Positions 8,858-17,718 are shown, counted from the stretch's first letter. The stretch: DNA of 38,054 nt from Roseiflexus sp. (GCA_025062325.1 JANXAL010000036.1:1-38054); one strand, 5' to 3'. A program made the numbers and translations. The notes: generated by a model from the sequence alone, not told the origin.

Positions 8858-9718
8858 ATCATCGAGCAATGCCGATAGCGCCTGCGCGCGATGCTCTGGG
8901 ATGGTGCGCGCCAGCGATAATGCCGTTCGCCCCAATTCGCGGTAAATGGGCAGCACCTGCGGTGCGTGCGCCTCAAGTGCGGCAATGTGGCGCGCCACCG
9001 TGACATCATCCCCGCGCGCAATCGGTCCAGTCAGCGCCTCGGCTGGCGCCGCGCGCTCCAGACTTTCAACAGCGCCGCGCAACAACGGCAACAGCGCGCG
9101 CGTCTGCACTTCCTCGGGCACGCCGGCACGCTTGAGCAGGTGCACACCGCAGGCGTATAGCGCGACCGTGTAATTGGCGACCATGACCGCTGCTGCATGG
9201 TACAGAGCGCGATGCTGCGTATCGAGATCGAACGGCAGTGCGCCGATTGCGTGTGCCAGCTCGCGCAGAATAGCAGCAAGCGGCGGATCGGCATCGATAG
9301 CCACATACGATCCTCGCAACCGCGTCGCTGTCTCTGGACCGGCGAGGGTCTGCAACGGGTGAAATCCTCCCGTTAATGCGCCAGCGTCAGCAGCGTCCGT
9401 GAGCGCCTCGCGCCCCAACGCGCCGCTGCAGTGCACCACGCACTGGCCAAGGCGCCACCCGCCCATGTCGGCAATAGCGCGACACACCGGAGTAATTGTC
9501 GCATCGGGGGTCGTCAGAAACACTAGGCTGGCGGCACGCGCAACGCTAACCGGCGCATCAACTGCTTTCGCACCGATTCGTTGCGCCAGTGCGCGCGCAC
9601 TGTCCGGCGTCCGACTGGAGAGCGCCACAACACGATATCCGGCGGCGGCAAAAGCCGCTGCCAGCGCCCCTCCTGCACGTCCTGCGCCGATGATGCCGAT
9701 GGTGATGGAAGCGTGCAT
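8855..9718 (-). CDS. Rossmann-fold NAD(P)-binding protein with DUF2520 domain
   Basis: 287 residues. An N-terminal Rossmann fold opens with ITIGIIGAGRAGGALAAAF, followed by VVALSSRTPDSARALA, typical of F420/NADP-oxidoreductase-like folds. The GGFHPLQTLAG segment leads into a helical C-terminal half (DUF2520, COG5495-like), with HRALYHAAAVMVANYTVALY as the characteristic helix. These proteins resemble ketopantoate-type and 6-phosphogluconate-type dehydrogenases; a substrate is not established. The start is ATG 9716-9718. The bases just before it are tandem GGTTCTT units, so there is no normal Shine-Dalgarno. The TGA stop is the first triplet of the downstream heptamer tract. Confidence 0.82.
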   Translation of the reverse strand: MHASITIGIIGAGRAGGALAAAFAAAGYRVVALSSRTPDSARALAQRIGAKAVDAPVSVARAASLVFLTTPDATITPVCRAIADMGGWRLGQCVVHCSGALGREALTDAADAGALTGGFHPLQTLAGPETATRLRGSYVAIDADPPLAAILRELAHAIGALPFDLDTQHRALYHAAAVMVANYTVALYACGVHLLKRAGVPEEVQTRALLPLLRGAVESLERAAPAEALTGPIARGDDVTVARHIAALEAHAPQVLPIYRELGRTALSLARTIPEHRAQALSALLDD

Positions 9719-9946
9719 CCCAAGAACCGAGAACCAAGAACCAGAGTTAGAGGTCTCAAGGGTTAGGGGTTAGATCGCTTGTCCCAACCTGGAACTATCC
9801 CCTGCCACGTACAACCTTCCTACCTGCAACTCTCCCACCGGCAACCGCAACCCCTCTCGCCTCGCCCCACAGGGGTCGATTTTTTCCGGGCGAGCTCTCA
9901 TATCGAATTGTCTGCCTCCTGCCTTATCCCTCATGCCTCCTGCCTG
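9719..9946 (-). repeat. Heptamer-phased intergenic tract reaching into the P1 peptidase gene
   Basis: Three tandem units lie at 9722-9742 (plus strand AAGAACC, GAGAACC, AAGAACC). Five consecutive units lie at 9912-9946 (CTGCCTC, CTGCCTT, ATCCCTC, ATGCCTC, CTGCCTG). Between them are degenerate units based on TGCAGGT and CCCCTAA. The right end overlaps the last codons and the TGA stop (9931-9933) of the peptidase gene. No open frame here looks coding. Confidence 0.65.
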
Positions 9947-10899
9947 AGGCCAGGCACACCACCGAGCGACCATGCTTGCGTTACGCTCCGTTCGATGGCG
10001 CGCGCCAGCACATCGGCAGCGATAGCGCCAAGCGCCAGCACCCCCGGCGACGCGCGTCGTCCGGTTGCGAGCACAAAGACCGTATCGCCATCAAACGGCG
10101 TATGGACCGGGCGGATCGTTCGCGCCAGCGCGTCCTGCGCCATCTGCGCCACCTTCGTTGCCTCCGCCTTTGTCAGGCGTGCATCGGTCGCCACTACCGC
10201 CAGGGTCGTGTTCCGCCCCTCAGCCGGCGCCGACCATGGCGATGCCAGGCCAGCGCTACGCAGCAACGCCATCGTGTCGGCGAGCGACCCGTCATCAGCG
10301 CGCACTCCCGCCAGCACACGACCGCTCCGCTCATCATAGACATCGCCAAAGGCGTTGCAGACTGCCAGCGCACCCACCGTTGTTCCGTCCGCCAGACGTT
10401 CACTCCACGTGCCGACGCCAGATTTCATAGCATACTGCATGCCGCGGATTTTTCCTACAGTTGCGCCGATGCCCGCGCCAACGCATCCCTCGCCTACCAT
10501 CGCGCCAGCCGCGTCACACGCTGCGTACCCCATCGCAGCATCAGCAAAGCGGTCTGCGCTGCCAATCGCAAGATCGAAGATCACGGCAGCCGGCACGATC
10601 GGCACAGGACGAACCCCGGTCGGGAAGCCAATGCCACGCTCAGCCAGCCACTGCACCACGCCCGTGGCTGCCGCCAATCCGAATGCGCTCCCGCCGCACA
10701 GCGCTACGGCGTGAACCACGTCAACCGTTGCCATTGGTGAGAGCAGATCGGTCTCACGCGTCCCCGGCGCGCCGCCACGCACATCAACTGCACCAACCGC
10801 TCCTTCAGGCGCGAGAATGACGGTACAACCCGTCAATGCTGCATCGTCCTGCGCGTGCCCCGCCAGAACGCCAGGAACATCAGTAATTGAAGGACTCAT
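9931..10899 (-). CDS. P1-family (S58) self-processing aminopeptidase/amidohydrolase
   Basis: 322 residues with the DmpA/NylC-type Ntn-hydrolase-like fold. The N-terminus has TDVPGVLAGHA. The middle has ALCGGSAFGLAAATGVVQWL and GAGIGATVGK. The TVGALAVCNAFGDV strand follows. At 230-231 an Asn-Thr pair in GRNTTLAVVATDA matches the autocleavage site of NylC-like enzymes, in which Thr becomes the N-terminal nucleophile. Members hydrolyse N-terminal residues or cyclic and linear amides; the substrate here is unknown. The ATG at 10899 lies 2 bp after the DsbA-like gene's stop, so translational coupling is likely. The last residues and the stop codon are written in heptamer repeat DNA. Confidence 0.87.
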   Translation of the reverse strand: MSPSITDVPGVLAGHAQDDAALTGCTVILAPEGAVGAVDVRGGAPGTRETDLLSPMATVDVVHAVALCGGSAFGLAAATGVVQWLAERGIGFPTGVRPVPIVPAAVIFDLAIGSADRFADAAMGYAACDAAGAMVGEGCVGAGIGATVGKIRGMQYAMKSGVGTWSERLADGTTVGALAVCNAFGDVYDERSGRVLAGVRADDGSLADTMALLRSAGLASPWSAPAEGRNTTLAVVATDARLTKAEATKVAQMAQDALARTIRPVHTPFDGDTVFVLATGRRASPGVLALGAIAADVLARAIERSVTQAWSLGGVPGLRQEA

Positions 10900-10901
10900 A
10901 G

Positions 10902-11675
10902 CTATTGACTGTTGAGCATAGCCTCAAAGAGGCGTTCCCAAACCTCGAATGGTTGCGCACCCACCAGCAACTGACCATTAATGAGGAATGATGGCGTGCT
11001 GCGAATACCTGCCTGCTGCGCTTCACGAATATCGGATTGGATACGGGGACCGTAGCGGTTGCTCTCGACGCACTGCTGAATCCGAGCAGCGTCGAGATTC
11101 AACTCTTCGGCATACTTCAGAAAGGTACGAAAATCATCAGCGTCTCCCGATGACCATTCTCGTCGCTCCATGCCCGCGAAAATCCGCTTGTGCATCTGCC
11201 AGAACGCGCCCTGCTCACCAGCGCAATTGGCAATATGCGCAGCAAGCAATGCGCCCGGATGGATGCTCATCAGAGGAAAATCGCGATAGACGAGGCGCAC
11301 TTTGCCAGTCCTGACATACCGCTCATCAATGAGCGGTCGGACCTCACGCGAGAACGCGGCGCAGAAGGGACACTGAAAATCGCTGAACTCCACGACGACA
11401 ATCGGCGCGTTCGGATTGCCTTGCACCCGTGGGTCATCATCAAGGTTCACGGCGCTCTCGGAAACACCTGTTGGCGCTAAGACCGGCGTTACGCCGGATG
11501 GGCGCGGGCGCTCGCCACCGGTCGGGCGTGCGACAGCCGCCTGGCGCGTTGCAGCGAGCGAGGAGTCGGTCGCTCGCGGCGCCTCAGAACCGCATGCAGC
11601 CAGAAGCGCCAGCATGATTAGCAATGCCGCGACATATCGAGCACATGCACGCCGGGGGCGAGTATTTCGCAGCAT
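10902..11675 (-). CDS. DsbA-family thioredoxin-fold lipoprotein
   Basis: 257 residues from ATG 11675. The N-terminus has Arg residues, a hydrophobic stretch and a lipobox ending LLAAC with Cys28, so the mature protein should be lipid-anchored outside the membrane. A Pro/Thr-rich linker follows. The thioredoxin-like domain then has FSDFQCPFC (Cys102 and Cys105) and the cis-Pro loop GIRSTPSFLING near the C-terminus, as in DsbA/BdbD-type oxidoreductases. It probably oxidises or isomerises disulfides in exported proteins. The start was chosen for its signal sequence and because it sits 1 bp after the preceding stop; an ATG at 11687 is also possible. Confidence 0.88.
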   Translation of the reverse strand: MLRNTRPRRACARYVAALLIMLALLAACGSEAPRATDSSLAATRQAAVARPTGGERPRPSGVTPVLAPTGVSESAVNLDDDPRVQGNPNAPIVVVEFSDFQCPFCAAFSREVRPLIDERYVRTGKVRLVYRDFPLMSIHPGALLAAHIANCAGEQGAFWQMHKRIFAGMERREWSSGDADDFRTFLKYAEELNLDAARIQQCVESNRYGPRIQSDIREAQQAGIRSTPSFLINGQLLVGAQPFEVWERLFEAMLNSQ

Positions 11676-11676
11676 G

Positions 11677-12186
11677 TTAGCGCTCATATACCTGGGCGTG
11701 ATCGGTTTCGACGCGCTGGCGATAACCGGGGCGCTGGAATGCGCCTGTGCCATCGTCGCCGCAATAAGGGCAAACACTCCAGGCAAGGTCGATCACCCGA
11801 CCGCACGCACCACAGCGACGACGCAGCGATGTCTGGCAATGGGGACAGAGAATAAAATCCGCTTCGACGGATCGCTGGCATGTCGGACACACGTGAGGGT
11901 CTTCGAGATGACGGCGCAGATACTCCTCTTCAAGCAAGCGTTCATACTTCTGCGCAAGCGTCTGGCGCGGACGCAAAATCAGATGCAGCAACACGCCGCC
12001 GAACGGCAGCACCAGCGCCAGCGCAACCGCCAGCACCTGCACTGCCACATCCTCGCTCCGGCTGTGAATATCGCGGTACGTCCACAGCACCGACGCAGCC
12101 CAGAGCAGGATCAGGTAGGCAAGCAGCATCCATGCCAGCACCGAGACGATGGGGGCAACATTGATGATGATCCCGCGAATGTCCAA
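11677..12186 (-). CDS. Membrane protein with cytoplasmic double zinc ribbon
   Basis: 169 residues. Two transmembrane helices lie at about 10-35 and 47-71, followed by a short charged helix. A double zinc ribbon has knuckles C100-C103 with C114-C117, and C125-C128 with C139-C142. The start is TTG at 12184-12186, supported by a GAGGAG ribosome site 8 nt upstream; no ATG or GTG is better placed. The function is unknown. Double zinc ribbons often mediate protein or nucleic acid contacts. It lies 16 bp after the c-di-AMP receptor gene, in the same run. Confidence 0.75.
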   Translation of the reverse strand: MDIRGIIINVAPIVSVLAWMLLAYLILLWAASVLWTYRDIHSRSEDVAVQVLAVALALVLPFGGVLLHLILRPRQTLAQKYERLLEEEYLRRHLEDPHVCPTCQRSVEADFILCPHCQTSLRRRCGACGRVIDLAWSVCPYCGDDGTGAFQRPGYRQRVETDHAQVYER

Positions 12187-12202
12187 CGGCCTTGCTCCTC
12201 GC

Positions 12203-12538
12203 TCACGGCGTCAGGCGGCGCACGTCAGCAGCGCGCAATACAAACACCGTTGCGCCGCCAACCTGCACCTCAACCGGCGTCGGCGGATAGAATTCGCCTG
12301 ACTCTGCAACCGGCGGCAGCGGCGACACGTACCGCGTCCGCGTGTAACAGTGCTCACGCACGATCTTCAGAATCGGGTCAACCTGATAATCTTCGGCCGC
12401 AATCAGGAGGGTGACATTCCCTTCACGCAAAAAGCCGCCCTCGCTGCTGATGCGCGTCACTCGATGACCAGCAGCCGTCAGCGCCTCGATCAGATCGCCA
12501 GCATCCTGCCGCTGCACAACAGCGATAATCAGTTTCAT
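12203..12538 (-). CDS. darA: Cyclic-di-AMP receptor, PII-like (DarA/PstA family)
   Basis: 111 residues from ATG 12536-12538, which has a GAGG 8 nt upstream. The frame extends further upstream, but that part overlaps tmk and is not conserved in pattern. The sequence opens MKLIIAVVQRQDAGDLIEAL and continues VTRISSEGGFLREGNVTLLIA, the hallmark of the PII-like DUF970 family that binds c-di-AMP in Firmicutes. It directly follows tmk, the same pairing as in Bacillus and its relatives, which supports the call. The output of the sensor is not known. Its presence implies that the organism makes c-di-AMP. Confidence 0.88.
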   Translation of the reverse strand: MKLIIAVVQRQDAGDLIEALTAAGHRVTRISSEGGFLREGNVTLLIAAEDYQVDPILKIVREHCYTRTRYVSPLPPVAESGEFYPPTPVEVQVGGATVFVLRAADVRRLTP

Positions 12539-12554
12539 GCCATCATCCTCAGAG

Positions 12555-13241
12555 TTACGGCACAGCTTCCAGTCGCGGAATTGATGCCAGGTACGGCTCA
12601 ATAATGGCTGCAATCTGCTCTGCCAGCGCTTCGATCGACTGCCGCGCATCGAGCACTCGCCAGCGCTCAGGATCCTGCGCGATCAACTCGCGGTAACCTG
12701 CTTCGACGCGCTTGTGATACTCCAGTTCACGCGCATCGAGGCGATTCCACTCTTCTTGTTCGACGCTGCGCTGACCTGTCGGGCGCACGCCAGCATGCCT
12801 GCGACGTTTCCGTTCCAGACCAGCCTCTGCGCTTATGTCAAGGTAGAACGTAATATCAGGGCGCAGGCCACCCGTCGCCGCAGCGGTAATCATGCGCAAC
12901 TCCGCCAGATCGCGCCCCAGGCCGTACCCCTGATAGGCGTAGGTTGAGTCGGCATACCGGTCACACACGACAATTCCGCCCTGTTCCAGGTATGGACGAA
13001 TGACCTCACTGACCAGTTGCGCCCTTGCTGCCGAAAAGAGCAACGTCTCGGTCGTTGGCGCCATTTCGGTATGCTGAAGGTCCAGCACAATCCGACGGAT
13101 CAGATCGCCAATCCGAGTGCCGCCGGGCTCCCGTGTCAAAATGACCGGATAGCGACGCGCATGCAGCGACTCATAGAGCAGGCGCGCCTGCGTACTCTTG
13201 CCACTCCCCTCAGGACCCTCAAATGTCACGAACAGGCTCAT
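12555..13241 (-). CDS. tmk: Thymidylate kinase (dTMP kinase)
   Basis: 228 residues, somewhat longer than average. It phosphorylates dTMP to dTDP for DNA synthesis. Walker A GPEGSGKS lies at 9-16, followed by LTREPGGTRIGDLIR and the DRYADSTYAYQG signature at 94-105. A basic LID segment (ERKRRRHAGVR) then has an acidic, glutamine-containing insertion. The ATG at 13241 lies 27 bp after the R3H/AAA gene; its ribosome site is weak. Its neighbours, an ATPase before and a c-di-AMP receptor after, suggest one transcript. Confidence 0.95.
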   Translation of the reverse strand: MSLFVTFEGPEGSGKSTQARLLYESLHARRYPVILTREPGGTRIGDLIRRIVLDLQHTEMAPTTETLLFSAARAQLVSEVIRPYLEQGGIVVCDRYADSTYAYQGYGLGRDLAELRMITAAATGGLRPDITFYLDISAEAGLERKRRRHAGVRPTGQRSVEQEEWNRLDARELEYHKRVEAGYRELIAQDPERWRVLDARQSIEALAEQIAAIIEPYLASIPRLEAVP

Positions 13242-13268
13242 CGATCAGCGCCGATTCATAGTGCAGCC

Positions 13269-14885
13269 CTAGCGAAAGATTTTGACTCGACGGTTCGGTT
13301 CACGTCCACAGCTTTCCGACTGCAGATTATATCGTTCTGCCATCTGATGTTGCAACCGACGCACATAGCTGCTCTGCGGCTGCAATTCGACCGACGAGCG
13401 TTCGCCGTTCAGCACCTGGTTGATCGCCGTTTCGACCTCCAGCAGCGCCTCTGTCATTTTTGCATCGTCATCACGGGCGACAGGGCGCTGCGAGCCATTG
13501 TCATTGAGACTGATGTTGAACACATCAGCCAGCTGACGTTCCATCTGCGCCAGGGTATTGTTGCGCAGCACATAGACCGGCACGCCACGCTCTTCCGCCT
13601 GACGCACCCGTTGCGCCCCCTGGCGATAGTAGTTCTTCAACGTCATCACCATTGTCGCTTCACCCATATCGCGCACAATGGTCGCCGGCACGTGCAGCGC
13701 CGCGATTGCTCGCTCCAGGCGATCCCGACTGACTCCGAAAGGATAGATACGCTGTGGCGTCATCCCTGCCTGAGCGGATGGGGCAGGCAGCGACGCCCGC
13801 ACGCCCCGCTCTCCGCGATCACGCCCACTGCTGCGCCGAATGCCCGGGATTGTCTGGATGCTCTGCTCACCGGCGGTTACAGGAATGATCTCGATCCGAC
13901 CATCGGCCGTGCGGCGGCGCACTTCCGCAAGCGGCGGTTCAGCGCGCAACAGGCTATCGACAGCGCTTGCCACATCGGGATAAACCGTCACCTGATCCCA
14001 GTTCTGAATTTCGACCAGGATATCGAACGTTGGCGGCGCCTTACGTTCAAGCACGGTCTTCTGCGTTCCGCGCCGCCGCGCCTCTTCGTCGCCAAGCGTC
14101 ACTGCCTGAATGCCGCCGATCAGATCCGACAGCGTTGGGTTTGACAGCAGGTTCTCAAGCGTCTGCCCGTGCGCTGTGCCAATCAATTGCACGCCGCGTT
14201 CCGCAATAGTGCGCGCTGCCTGCGCCTCAAGCTCCGTTCCGATCTCATCGATGACGATCACCTCCGGCATATGGTTCTCGACCGCCTCAATCATCACTGC
14301 GTGCTGTTCCGACGGTCGCGGCACCTGCATGCGGCGCGCCCGCCCAATGCCGGGATGCGGGATATCGCCATCGCCTGCGATCTCGTTCGACGTATCGACA
14401 ATCACCACGCGCTTGCGGAGGTCTTCTGCCAGCACCCGCGCCGTTTCGCGCAGCATCGTCGTTTTGCCGACGCCCGGACGTCCAAGGAGGAGCACGCTCT
14501 TCCCGGACTCGATCAGATCGCGCAGGATCGAGATCGTACCGAAGACAGCGCGCCCAACGCGGCATGTCAGACCAATCACACGCCCGGTGCGATTGCGAAT
14601 CGCCGAGATACGGTGCAGCGTGCGCGGAATCCCGGCGCGATTGTCCTCGCCGAAAGCGCCGATGCGCGCGATAACGTAGTCAATATCTTCCTGGGTTACT
14701 TCGCGGTCGCTGAGAAAACGTTCGTGAGTGCGGTAGCGCGCTTCGGGGAGCCGACCAAGATCCATAATCACTTCCAGCAGGTCCTCCTGATCGTCAGGGC
14801 CATTCTCAATCGCCTGACGAATGGGCGCCGGAAGCGTCTCGAGAAGCAGTTCGATATTGCTGGTAATATCCCGTTGTACTGCCAT
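13269..14885 (-). CDS. AAA ATPase with C-terminal R3H domain (Ycf45-like)
   Basis: 538 residues from ATG 14885, chosen because homologous sequence begins there and GAGG lies 9 nt upstream; the frame runs on to 14984. The ATPase has Walker A GRPGVGKT at 135-142, Walker [10 protein letters not shown] at about 209-217 and the [17 protein letters not shown] segment. The N-terminal half resembles SpoIIIAA/Ycf45 ring ATPases of chloroplasts and cyanobacteria. A basic disordered linker leads to a small alpha/beta region, and the protein ends in an R3H-type nucleic-acid-binding motif ([15 protein letters not shown], then PNRRVKIF). A role in nucleic acid handling is likely but unproven. Confidence 0.88.
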   Translation of the reverse strand: MAVQRDITSNIELLLETLPAPIRQAIENGPDDQEDLLEVIMDLGRLPEARYRTHERFLSDREVTQEDIDYVIARIGAFGEDNRAGIPRTLHRISAIRNRTGRVIGLTCRVGRAVFGTISILRDLIESGKSVLLLGRPGVGKTTMLRETARVLAEDLRKRVVIVDTSNEIAGDGDIPHPGIGRARRMQVPRPSEQHAVMIEAVENHMPEVIVIDEIGTELEAQAARTIAERGVQLIGTAHGQTLENLLSNPTLSDLIGGIQAVTLGDEEARRRGTQKTVLERKAPPTFDILVEIQNWDQVTVYPDVASAVDSLLRAEPPLAEVRRRTADGRIEIIPVTAGEQSIQTIPGIRRSSGRDRGERGVRASLPAPSAQAGMTPQRIYPFGVSRDRLERAIAALHVPATIVRDMGEATMVMTLKNYYRQGAQRVRQAEERGVPVYVLRNNTLAQMERQLADVFNISLNDNGSQRPVARDDDAKMTEALLEVETAINQVLNGERSSVELQPQSSYVRRLQHQMAERYNLQSESCGREPNRRVKIFR

Positions 14886-15876
14886 AGAGTCGTCCGTCCT
14901 CACATCGAGAGGAAATGGTTGGTATCGGCGGGTGAGTCTCAGGGCTTTCGAGCGCTGGCGTGAGTAGCGATCGCCGTGCTGCAACGGTCGTCTGCTTACA
15001 GAGCAGCGTCTGCTCGGCGACCGGCTGAAAGCCGAGATCGCCCGCAGGAAGAAACAGTTCCTGCTGATAATCGCGCAGGATCAGATACACCGGCAACGCA
15101 TCGTGAATCTGCGCCAGCCCAAACCGCAGCACATCGGTCATCTGATCGCGCGCTTCCGGTCTGATCAAGAGCGAGAAGACATGACCGACCGGACCGGTCG
15201 TGCGATGCAGGTACGCCGCCATACGATCGCCCGCGCCTAGCACCCAGGCATTCCGATAGGGGCGGCGCCAGGCGCGATCCAGCGGCAACATCCATGATCG
15301 GGCATCGCGCGCCTCGATGAGTTGCACCTGCCGGGGGGTGACGGCGCCGTACAATTTATGGATCGCCCATACATCGTGGTTCGACTGCGGCCGCATCGGC
15401 GCCAGCGTCGTTCCCTGATCCCAATCCGGTCCATCGAGTCGCAGCACCGTCTGCTGGGCATAGCCGATGAATCCCAACTGACGAAAGACTTCACGCACCT
15501 CATCGTGACGCTGGGGCAGCGCCGCGTAGATCCGCTGCACGCGCGCCGCGCCTACTTCCGCGCACAACGACTCAAGCAGACGAAACCACACATCCGGATC
15601 GGTCGGGTGCCCATTTCCGCCGCCATACGCTGCCATCAGCGCCACATCATGCTCAGGGCGACCGCGCCGCCCGATCGACTGAACGACTGCGCTGAGCGCC
15701 CCCTCGCGATAGACGAACGTTGCGCAATCCTGCGCACTTCCTTCCAGCCAGCAGCGCAGTGCAAACCAGAACGGACGATGCGGCAGCGCCAGCATCGCCT
15801 CATTGAACAGCGTCACCTGGCTGCGCGGCTTTCGTCTCAACGTCCAGATATCGCTCAGCGTCACTGGTCGGATCAT
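14806..15876 (-). CDS. Uncharacterised protein, possibly GNAT-like
   Basis: 356 residues; not recognised with confidence. It opens [29 protein letters not shown]. The central and C-terminal parts alternate strands and helices in a way reminiscent of a degenerate acetyltransferase fold ([31 protein letters not shown], then [23 protein letters not shown]). The last 45 residues are Ser/Thr/Arg rich and look disordered. A good AGGGA ribosome site precedes ATG 15876. It overlaps the next gene by 80 bp on the same strand. The overlap encodes the disordered tail here and the start of the ATPase there. Confidence 0.6.
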   Translation of the reverse strand: MIRPVTLSDIWTLRRKPRSQVTLFNEAMLALPHRPFWFALRCWLEGSAQDCATFVYREGALSAVVQSIGRRGRPEHDVALMAAYGGGNGHPTDPDVWFRLLESLCAEVGAARVQRIYAALPQRHDEVREVFRQLGFIGYAQQTVLRLDGPDWDQGTTLAPMRPQSNHDVWAIHKLYGAVTPRQVQLIEARDARSWMLPLDRAWRRPYRNAWVLGAGDRMAAYLHRTTGPVGHVFSLLIRPEARDQMTDVLRFGLAQIHDALPVYLILRDYQQELFLPAGDLGFQPVAEQTLLCKQTTVAARRSLLTPALESPETHPPIPTISSRCEDGRLYGSTTGYYQQYRTASRDASGAHSSGD

Positions 15877-15903
15877 GGGCGTTCCCTGACGCCAAACGGC
15901 GCG

Positions 15904-16473
15904 TCACATCTCCAGAAAATAGCGGTGCATTCGCTCATCCGACGTCAATTCCGGATGAAAACAGGTCGCCAGCATGTTCGCCTGGCGTGCAGCAACAATT
16001 CGCCCGTCTGCGAGTCGGGCCAGCGGCGTCACATCGTGTCCCAAATCCTCAAGCACCGGCGCGCGAATGAACACCATCCGCAGCGGTTTGCCGTCCAACC
16101 CCTCAACCGGCAGATCAATCTCGAAACTCTCAAGCTGACTGCCAAAGGCGTTGCGTCGAGCTGTCATATCCATCAGACGCAGCGACGGTTGATCGGCGCG
16201 CCCATCGACAATGCGCTGCGCCATCAGGATTGCGCCAGCGCACGTGCCCCAGATGGGCATCCCCTCACGCACCCGCGCGCGCAGCGGCTCGATCAACCCG
16301 TACATCGCCAGCAGTTTGCCAATCGTCGTACTTTCACCGCCGGGAATAATCAGACGCTCGACCTGGTCGAGGTGTTTGGGCAATCGCACCTGGAGAGTCG
16401 GCACGCCAATGCGCTGCAGCATCTCCTCATGCTCGCGGAAGTCTCCCTGAAGCGCCAGAATTCCTACCGTCAT
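15904..16473 (-). CDS. pdxT: Pyridoxal 5'-phosphate synthase, glutaminase subunit PdxT
   Basis: 189 residues. It supplies ammonia from glutamine to PdxS for de novo PLP synthesis. The class I amidotransferase features are clear: GILALQGDFREH at the start, LIIPGGESTT, the nucleophile Cys78 in WGTCAG, and His173 with Glu175 in FHPEL. It lies 50 bp downstream of pdxS and is co-transcribed with it. Confidence 0.97.
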   Translation of the reverse strand: MTVGILALQGDFREHEEMLQRIGVPTLQVRLPKHLDQVERLIIPGGESTTIGKLLAMYGLIEPLRARVREGMPIWGTCAGAILMAQRIVDGRADQPSLRLMDMTARRNAFGSQLESFEIDLPVEGLDGKPLRMVFIRAPVLEDLGHDVTPLARLADGRIVAARQANMLATCFHPELTSDERMHRYFLEM

Positions 16474-16523
16474 AGACGATTCATCTGGCAGCGGTGCAGG
16501 CGCGCCTGCACCCTGCGATCCTG

Positions 16524-17405
16524 CTACCAGCCACGCCCTGCCATCAACTGATCCCGTGGAATCTTGCTGATCTCGATGCCCGTCATCGCCTCGCCCAGCC
16601 CACGGCTGACTTCGGCGATGATCTCCGGTTCGTTGTAGTGTGTCGTCGCGGCAACAATGGCTCGTGCGCGCCGCGCCGGATCGCTCGACTTGAAGATTCC
16701 CGATCCGACAAATATGCCGTCCACACCCAGTTGCATGAGCAATGCCGCGTCGGCCGGCGTTGCGATGCCGCCAGCCGCAAAGTTCACCACCGGCAACCGC
16801 CCGGTTTCCGCCACCTGGCGCACCAGTTCGTACGGCGCCTGGATGTTCTTGGCATAGGTGAAGAGTTCATCTTCATCCATCGTTTGCAGGCGGCGGATTT
16901 CGCTGTAGATCGCGCGCGCATGGCGCACCGCCTCAACCACGTTCCCCGTGCCAGCTTCGCCTTTGGTGCGCAGCATGGCGGCGCCTTCCGCCACACGCCG
17001 CAACCCTTCGCCCAGATTACGGCAACCGCACACAAACGGGATGCGGAACTTGTGCTTGTTGATATGATGCTCTTCGTCTGCGGGCGTCAGCACTTCGCTC
17101 TCATCAATGTAGTCGATCCCCAGCGCCTCCAGAATCTGCGCCTCGACGAAGTGCCCGATGCGCACCTTTGCCATCACCGGAATAGTGACCGCTTCTTTGA
17201 TCGCCAGGATCAGCTCCGGGTCGCTCATCCGCGCTACGCCGCCGTGCGCGCGAATGTCGGCAGGAACCCGCTCCAGCGCCATCACCGCTACAGCGCCAGC
17301 ATCCTCTGCGATCTGCGCCTGCTCCGGCGTGACGACATCCATAATGACGCCGCCTTTGAGCATCTGCGCCAGGCCGACCTTTGTCGTCCAGGTCGACTTA
17401 TCCAT
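16524..17405 (-). CDS. pdxS: Pyridoxal 5'-phosphate synthase subunit PdxS
   Basis: 293 residues, the standard length. It condenses ribose 5-phosphate, glyceraldehyde 3-phosphate and ammonia to PLP in a dodecamer with PdxT. Catalytic lysines are Lys80 in VMAKVRIGH and Lys148 in [10 protein letters not shown]; Asp23 lies in [11 protein letters not shown] 17405 is preceded by AAGGAG with 8-nt spacing. This is the DXP-independent pathway. The gene opens the nine-gene minus-strand run. Confidence 0.98.
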   Translation of the reverse strand: MDKSTWTTKVGLAQMLKGGVIMDVVTPEQAQIAEDAGAVAVMALERVPADIRAHGGVARMSDPELILAIKEAVTIPVMAKVRIGHFVEAQILEALGIDYIDESEVLTPADEEHHINKHKFRIPFVCGCRNLGEGLRRVAEGAAMLRTKGEAGTGNVVEAVRHARAIYSEIRRLQTMDEDELFTYAKNIQAPYELVRQVAETGRLPVVNFAAGGIATPADAALLMQLGVDGIFVGSGIFKSSDPARRARAIVAATTHYNEPEIIAEVSRGLGEAMTGIEISKIPRDQLMAGRGW

Positions 17406-17476
17406 GAGTCCGACTCCTTGTCACCGACATGCTGGTTTGGTCTGTCCTGCTACGATTAGAAACAATATCACCCATT

Positions 17477-17504
17477 ATTGTACCATAAGATTGTACATTG
17501 TCGC
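17477..17504 (-). promoter_or_regulatory. Promoter of pdxST with overlapping ATTGTAC direct repeat
   Basis: On the minus strand, GCGACA (17504-17499) and TACAAT (17482-17477) are spaced 16 bp, placing the start near 17470 and giving a leader of about 65 nt. On the plus strand ATTGTAC occurs twice, at 17477-17483 and 17490-17496, in direct orientation with a 13-bp period. One copy contains the -10 box. Such placement would suit an operator. Confidence 0.5.
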
Positions 17505-17565
17505 AGACGGAAACGACAGGCGGAGCGAGCATGAAGTGATGGGATGCTCCGGTTAGTGCGAGAGC

Positions 17566-17660
17566 GCGCGGACTCACGCGGATTGAGGCGGATGTGTCTC
17601 CCATCGCGAGCAGATCTGCGTGAGTCGGTCATATCTGCTTGAGTCCGGGTTCCTTCCATG
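17566..17660. repeat. Imperfect palindromic intergenic element
   Basis: GCGGACTCACGCGGATTGAG near the left end is answered by CTGCGTGAGTCGG and GCTTGAGTCCGG on the right in inverse orientation. The same words, CACGGATTGAGAC and GTGTGAGTCCGTG, occur in the spacer at 36485-36605. It sits in the pdxS/sodA gap, which otherwise holds only the pdxS promoter and the sodA terminator. Confidence 0.45.
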
Positions 17661-17679
17661 CTCCATCACGCTTGGGCTT

Positions 17680-17718
17680 AAAGACAAGAAGTCAGGAGCA
17701 GCGCCTGTTGCCCCTGAC
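17680..17718 (-). terminator. Intrinsic terminator of the sodA unit
   Basis: Arms GTCAGGGGCA and TGCTCCTGAC (minus strand) pair over 10 bp with one G-U and an 8-nt loop, followed by TTCTTGTCTTT. It lies 35 bp after the sodA stop. Confidence 0.75.
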
